Shown one piece after another: positions 13,786 through 13,815 of a stretch of 13,815 bases of DNA. Positions within the stretch are counted from its first letter, which is position 1. The number at the start of each line of letters is the position of its first letter. The notes beneath the pieces were generated by a model, which saw nothing but the letters and a program-made list of their open reading frames with translations, was not told the DNA's origin and searched no databases. Source of the stretch: Rubrobacter sp. GTDB taxonomy: Bacteria; Actinomycetota; Rubrobacteria; Rubrobacterales; Rubrobacteraceae. The DNA is taken from NCBI GenBank assembly GCA_016781885.1, contig JADDPM010000056.1:1-13815 (forward strand), in the 5' to 3' direction. The position numbers and the translations under genes were made by a program.

Positions 13786-13815
13786 AACCGTCTGAAAAGG
13801 CTCATGAGCGGGCTA

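Noticed and set aside
13755..13805. 18-codon ORF from ATG 13805 as the true N-terminus of the sulfatase
   Set aside because: It is in another frame and ends at a TGA inside the sulfatase start region. Using it would need a third lesion, which the sequence does not demand.

Overview
The window looks like chromosomal DNA of a high-GC actinobacterium. GTG and TTG starts are common, long spurious antisense reading frames run through the coding regions, and two genes look leaderless. The mix of protein families suggests Rubrobacter or a near relative. That assignment is inferred from family composition and codon style, not from a diagnostic marker. No tRNA, rRNA, CRISPR array, insertion sequence or prophage is visible.

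Left edge (1-1420): the first 40 codons of a leftward FAD/NAD(P) oxidoreductase (type II NADH dehydrogenase/SelD-N-like), then two tandem rightward paralogues of a small His/Asp-rich membrane protein resembling the YdjM-type predicted metal-dependent hydrolases.

Core (1514-9658): almost all leftward. From right to left it holds a MerA/lipoamide-dehydrogenase-like disulfide oxidoreductase, a TVP38/TMEM64 (VTT) membrane protein, a YnjB-type substrate-binding lipoprotein, two ABC permeases, a CDP-alcohol phosphatidyltransferase (the only rightward gene here), a second TVP38/TMEM64 protein, and an ABC ATPase with a C-terminal TOBE-like region. The set closely parallels the poorly understood E. 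coli ydjXYZ-ynjABCDEF locus, which has two TVP38 proteins, YnjB, YnjC, YnjD and the CDP-alcohol transferase YnjF. The E. coli permease YnjC is one long chain; here there are two. The likely common theme is uptake of an unknown solute linked to membrane phospholipid handling and thiol/disulfide redox. This is the best candidate in the window for an undescribed system.

Right part (9955-13815): a leftward unknown four-helix membrane protein, a rightward ECF-like sigma factor with a small soluble zinc-finger (HxxxCxxC) probable anti-sigma factor, and a leftward LtaS-like sulfatase/phosphoglycerol transferase. The LtaS-like gene carries two lesions, a frameshift near 12602-12610 and an in-frame TAA at 12420-12422, so it reads as a recent pseudogene unless both are sequence errors.

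Regulatory hints are modest. They include start-adjacent -10 boxes at two plus-strand genes, a TATAAA box before the four-helix protein, several short perfect dyads in intergenic regions, and TGATG or overlapping stop/start junctions in the core cluster.
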